From Phascolarctobacterium sp. (GTDB lineage: Bacteria > Bacillota > Negativicutes > Acidaminococcales > Acidaminococcaceae), in the NCBI GenBank assembly GCA_019417125.1, contig DXVZ01000120.1:1-6785 (forward strand): a DNA stretch of 6,785 nt, read 5' to 3'. The notes under the pieces are model-generated. The model was given only the letters and a program-made list of their open reading frames with translations, made no database searches and had not been told where the DNA came from. The first letter of the stretch is position 1, and each line of letters starts with the position of its first letter. The translations under genes were made by a program, and so were the position numbers. Shown one piece after another: positions 5,081 through 6,785 of this stretch.

Positions 5081-6628
5081 ATGGCAAAAACAGATGCAAG
5101 ACAGAAAGGTTTTTTTGACAGAGCGATGGACTTTATCGAAAAAATCGGCAACGCCATGCCCGACCCGGTCAGCCTGTTTATTATCCTGGCTATCGTGGTT
5201 GTAGTGCTTTCGGCAATTTTGGGCAGCATTGGTTATGGCGCTGTGCATCCGGGTACCGGCAAAACGGTGCAGGTTGTAAACCTGTTAACCAAGGAAGGTT
5301 TCCGCGATATGTACAGCAAGGCGGTTGCCAACTATTCTAATTTTGCGCCGCTGGGTATGGTAATGGTGTGCATTATCGGCGCGGCAGTTGCCGAAAAAAG
5401 CGGTTTTTTGGTAACGATGATGAAACAGGTAATGGGCGACGCCAAATCATGGATGGTTACTTTTGCTATTTTGTTTGTAGCAATTAACGCCAACCTAGCT
5501 GGCGACGCGGGCTTTATCGTTATGCCGCCGCTGGCAGCCGTTATTTACATGGGTCTGGGGCGCAGCCCGGTTTTGGGTATGATTGTTGCTTACGCAGGCT
5601 GCGCCGGCGGCTTTAGCGCCAACATTATGCTGGGCATGACTGACGCTTTGGCTTACGGCTTTACAGAAAGCGCCGCGCGTATGATTGACCCCAACTACCA
5701 GGCGACTATGGCTATCAACTGGTACTTTTTAATTGTTTCGTGCTTTGTGCTGGCTATTTTTGGCACGCTGCTGACAGAAAAATTTTTGGTTAAACGTTTT
5801 CCAACGACCAGGGAAGATTTGTTAAAATATAATTTTGACGAATCGGAAGGCAAAGTTACCGAAGAACAAAAACGCGGCTTAAAATGGGCATCCATCGGGC
5901 TTGTAATTTTTATCATTGCCCTTGTAGCTGCCTGCCTTGGCGATGACCCGCTGCTGGCAGACCCTAAAACCCATTCGGTTTTGACAAACGGCTCTCCTTT
6001 TATGAGCGGCATTATTTTAACTGTTACTATCGCGCTGTTTGTTGTGGGTGCGTGCTATGGTTTTGGCTGCGGCAAATATAAAAATGACCGCGATTTGTTT
6101 GCGGATATTACGCAGGGCTTTAAAGATATGGCTGGCTATATTTTTATGTGCTTTTTCATCGCGCAGTTTACCAGTTATTTTGCCTGGAGTAATTTGGGCA
6201 TTGTAATGGCAATTAAAGGCGCGGAAGCTTTAAAAGCAATGGAATTTACCGGCGCGCCGCTGTTAATAGGGCTTATTTTCGTATCCTGCATTGTTAATAT
6301 CCTTATTGGTTCGGCATCCGCCAAGTGGGCGATTTTAGCGCCGATTTTTGTGCCGATGCTGATGCTGATGGGCTTTGACCCGGCTGTTACGCAGATTGCT
6401 TACCGCATTGGCGACTCCATCACTAATCCGCTGTCGCCGCTGTTTCCGTACTGCCCGGTTATTTTGGGCTTTGTACGCAGGTACGCGCCGGATATGGGGT
6501 TGGGCTCTGTTATCGCCAACATGGTGCCGTTTTCCGTTACGTTTACGGTTATCTGGGTTATTCAGCTGTTAGTGTGGATTTTCCTCGACCTTCCGTTAGG
6601 CCCTGGCGGCGGTATTTTCCTTCCATAA
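5081..6628 (+). CDS. abgT: AbgT-family transporter (p-aminobenzoyl-glutamate transporter family)
   Basis: Inner-membrane secondary transporter. E. coli AbgT imports the folate breakdown product p-aminobenzoyl-glutamate; relatives MtrF and YdaH have been described as exporting sulfonamides, so direction and substrate are uncertain here. The 515 residues match the family (about 500). The N-terminal helix follows NAMPDPVSLF (24-33), a family opening motif. Hairpin-type segments include NLAGDAGFIVMPPLAAV (138-154) and GFSANIMLGMTDAL (177-190), with D188 a likely substrate-site acid. The C-terminal signature runs from N406 through SASAKW416, P434, R442, GD445 and NPLSPLFPYCPVIL (449-462). Recalled YdaH residues N390, W400, P418, R426 and D429 align here at a constant offset of 16, so the transport core looks intact. 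The ribosome site GGTGAGG (5064-5070) lies 10 nt before ATG 5081. The gene follows its own promoter and leader hairpin and precedes an M20-like ORF, echoing abg operons where the transporter accompanies M20 hydrolase subunits. Confidence 0.95.
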   Translation: MAKTDARQKGFFDRAMDFIEKIGNAMPDPVSLFIILAIVVVVLSAILGSIGYGAVHPGTGKTVQVVNLLTKEGFRDMYSKAVANYSNFAPLGMVMVCIIGAAVAEKSGFLVTMMKQVMGDAKSWMVTFAILFVAINANLAGDAGFIVMPPLAAVIYMGLGRSPVLGMIVAYAGCAGGFSANIMLGMTDALAYGFTESAARMIDPNYQATMAINWYFLIVSCFVLAIFGTLLTEKFLVKRFPTTREDLLKYNFDESEGKVTEEQKRGLKWASIGLVIFIIALVAACLGDDPLLADPKTHSVLTNGSPFMSGIILTVTIALFVVGACYGFGCGKYKNDRDLFADITQGFKDMAGYIFMCFFIAQFTSYFAWSNLGIVMAIKGAEALKAMEFTGAPLLIGLIFVSCIVNILIGSASAKWAILAPIFVPMLMLMGFDPAVTQIAYRIGDSITNPLSPLFPYCPVILGFVRRYAPDMGLGSVIANMVPFSVTFTVIWVIQLLVWIFLDLPLGPGGGIFLP

Positions 6629-6648
6629 AATGTTAGTATGAATTGACG

Positions 6649-6675
6649 GCGGCTGCCCTGGCGGCAGCCGCTTTT
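6649..6675 (+). terminator. Hairpin with short T tract between abgT and the M20-like ORF
   Basis: GCGGCTGCC (6649-6657) pairs perfectly with GGCAGCCGC (6663-6671) around a CTGGC loop; TTTTAT follows. The short T run makes it a moderate terminator. No promoter is evident between it and the next ORF, so some read-through would be needed to express that ORF. Confidence 0.7.
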
Positions 6676-6677
6676 AT

Positions 6678-6683
6678 AAGGAG
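6678..6683 (+). promoter_or_regulatory. Ribosome binding site deciding the start of the M20-like ORF
   Basis: AAGGAG ends 7 nt before ATG 6691. It makes this ATG a convincing translation start even though the encoded protein seems to begin in the middle of the usual M20 architecture. It starts only 6 nt after the base of the preceding hairpin. Confidence 0.75.
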
Positions 6684-6690
6684 CACGCTT

Positions 6691-6785
6691 ATGTATAGCA
6701 CAAAAGTTGATATTTTAATACACGGCGAATCGGCGCACGGCTCTACGCCGCATCTGGCTAAAGACGCCATTGTCGCCGCTTCGTC
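6691..6785 (+). CDS. M20-like protein starting at the dimerisation domain, 3'-partial
   Basis: Only 31 codons are visible before the window ends. The open frame reads DILIHGESAHGSTPH (7-21) then DAIVAA (25-30). This matches the opening of the M20 peptidase/amidohydrolase dimerisation (lid) domain, where a strand is followed by H-G-x-x-P-H and then D-x-I-V-A-A. In AbgA/AbgB-type M20D enzymes this segment normally lies near residue 180, after a metal-binding catalytic half. Here a well-placed ribosome site and ATG precede it directly, and upstream lie only a hairpin and the end of abgT. It may therefore be a stand-alone lid domain, a truncated gene or a remnant. Next to an AbgT transporter, a link to aminobenzoyl-glutamate or peptide hydrolysis is plausible, but without the catalytic half the protein could not act alone. 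The family rests on a short motif. Confidence 0.6.
   Translation, partial: MYSTKVDILIHGESAHGSTPHLAKDAIVAAS

Noticed and set aside
6375..6572. 65-codon plus-strand open frame within abgT
   Set aside because: It is a shifted frame of the conserved AbgT C-terminus, arginine/leucine-rich with no ribosome site.

Overview
The window carries six complete or nearly complete genes and the start of a seventh, all on the plus strand. Strong AGGAGG-type ribosome binding sites, TG-extended TATAAT promoters, moderate GC and several secreted or periplasm-type proteins suggest a Firmicutes-like anaerobe. A Negativicutes member (Acidaminococcaceae or Veillonella/Selenomonas type) fits best, but this is judged from gene style alone and the genus is not established. 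No rRNA, tRNA, CRISPR array, insertion sequence or phage gene is visible, and no gene-free stretch exceeds about 150 bases.

Region 1 (1-4059) reads as one operon. It holds an alkaline phosphatase of the PhoA class, cut at its 5' end by the window edge, with an N-terminal beta-type domain. It is followed by a small secreted protein resembling DUF3299/COG3495, a MacB/LolD-type ABC ATPase and an FtsX/MacB-type permease. Spacing is 21 nt, then a 1-nt overlap, then a 14-nt overlap. A near-perfect intrinsic-terminator structure lies inside the coding sequence of the small secreted protein, just after its signal-peptide core. It could let most transcripts stop after the phosphatase and only a fraction continue into the ABC genes. 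The ABC substrate cannot be read from sequence; a metal-related role serving the zinc enzyme alkaline phosphatase is a reasonable but unproven idea.

Region 2 (4060-4936) has its own extended -10 promoter and one secreted protein of the DUF3298 (RsiV/PdaC C-terminal) type.

Region 3 (4937-6785) has a second extended -10 promoter, followed almost at once by a terminator-like hairpin and then an AbgT-family transporter (aminobenzoyl-glutamate transporter family). After another hairpin comes an ORF with a good ribosome binding site whose first residues look like the dimerisation domain of M20 amidohydrolases, without the catalytic half that normally precedes it. AbgT beside an M20-type protein recalls the abg folate-catabolite system, in unusual form.

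The features most worth checking are the intragenic terminator, the promoter-proximal terminator ahead of abgT, and the M20 ORF that seems to begin at its dimerisation domain.
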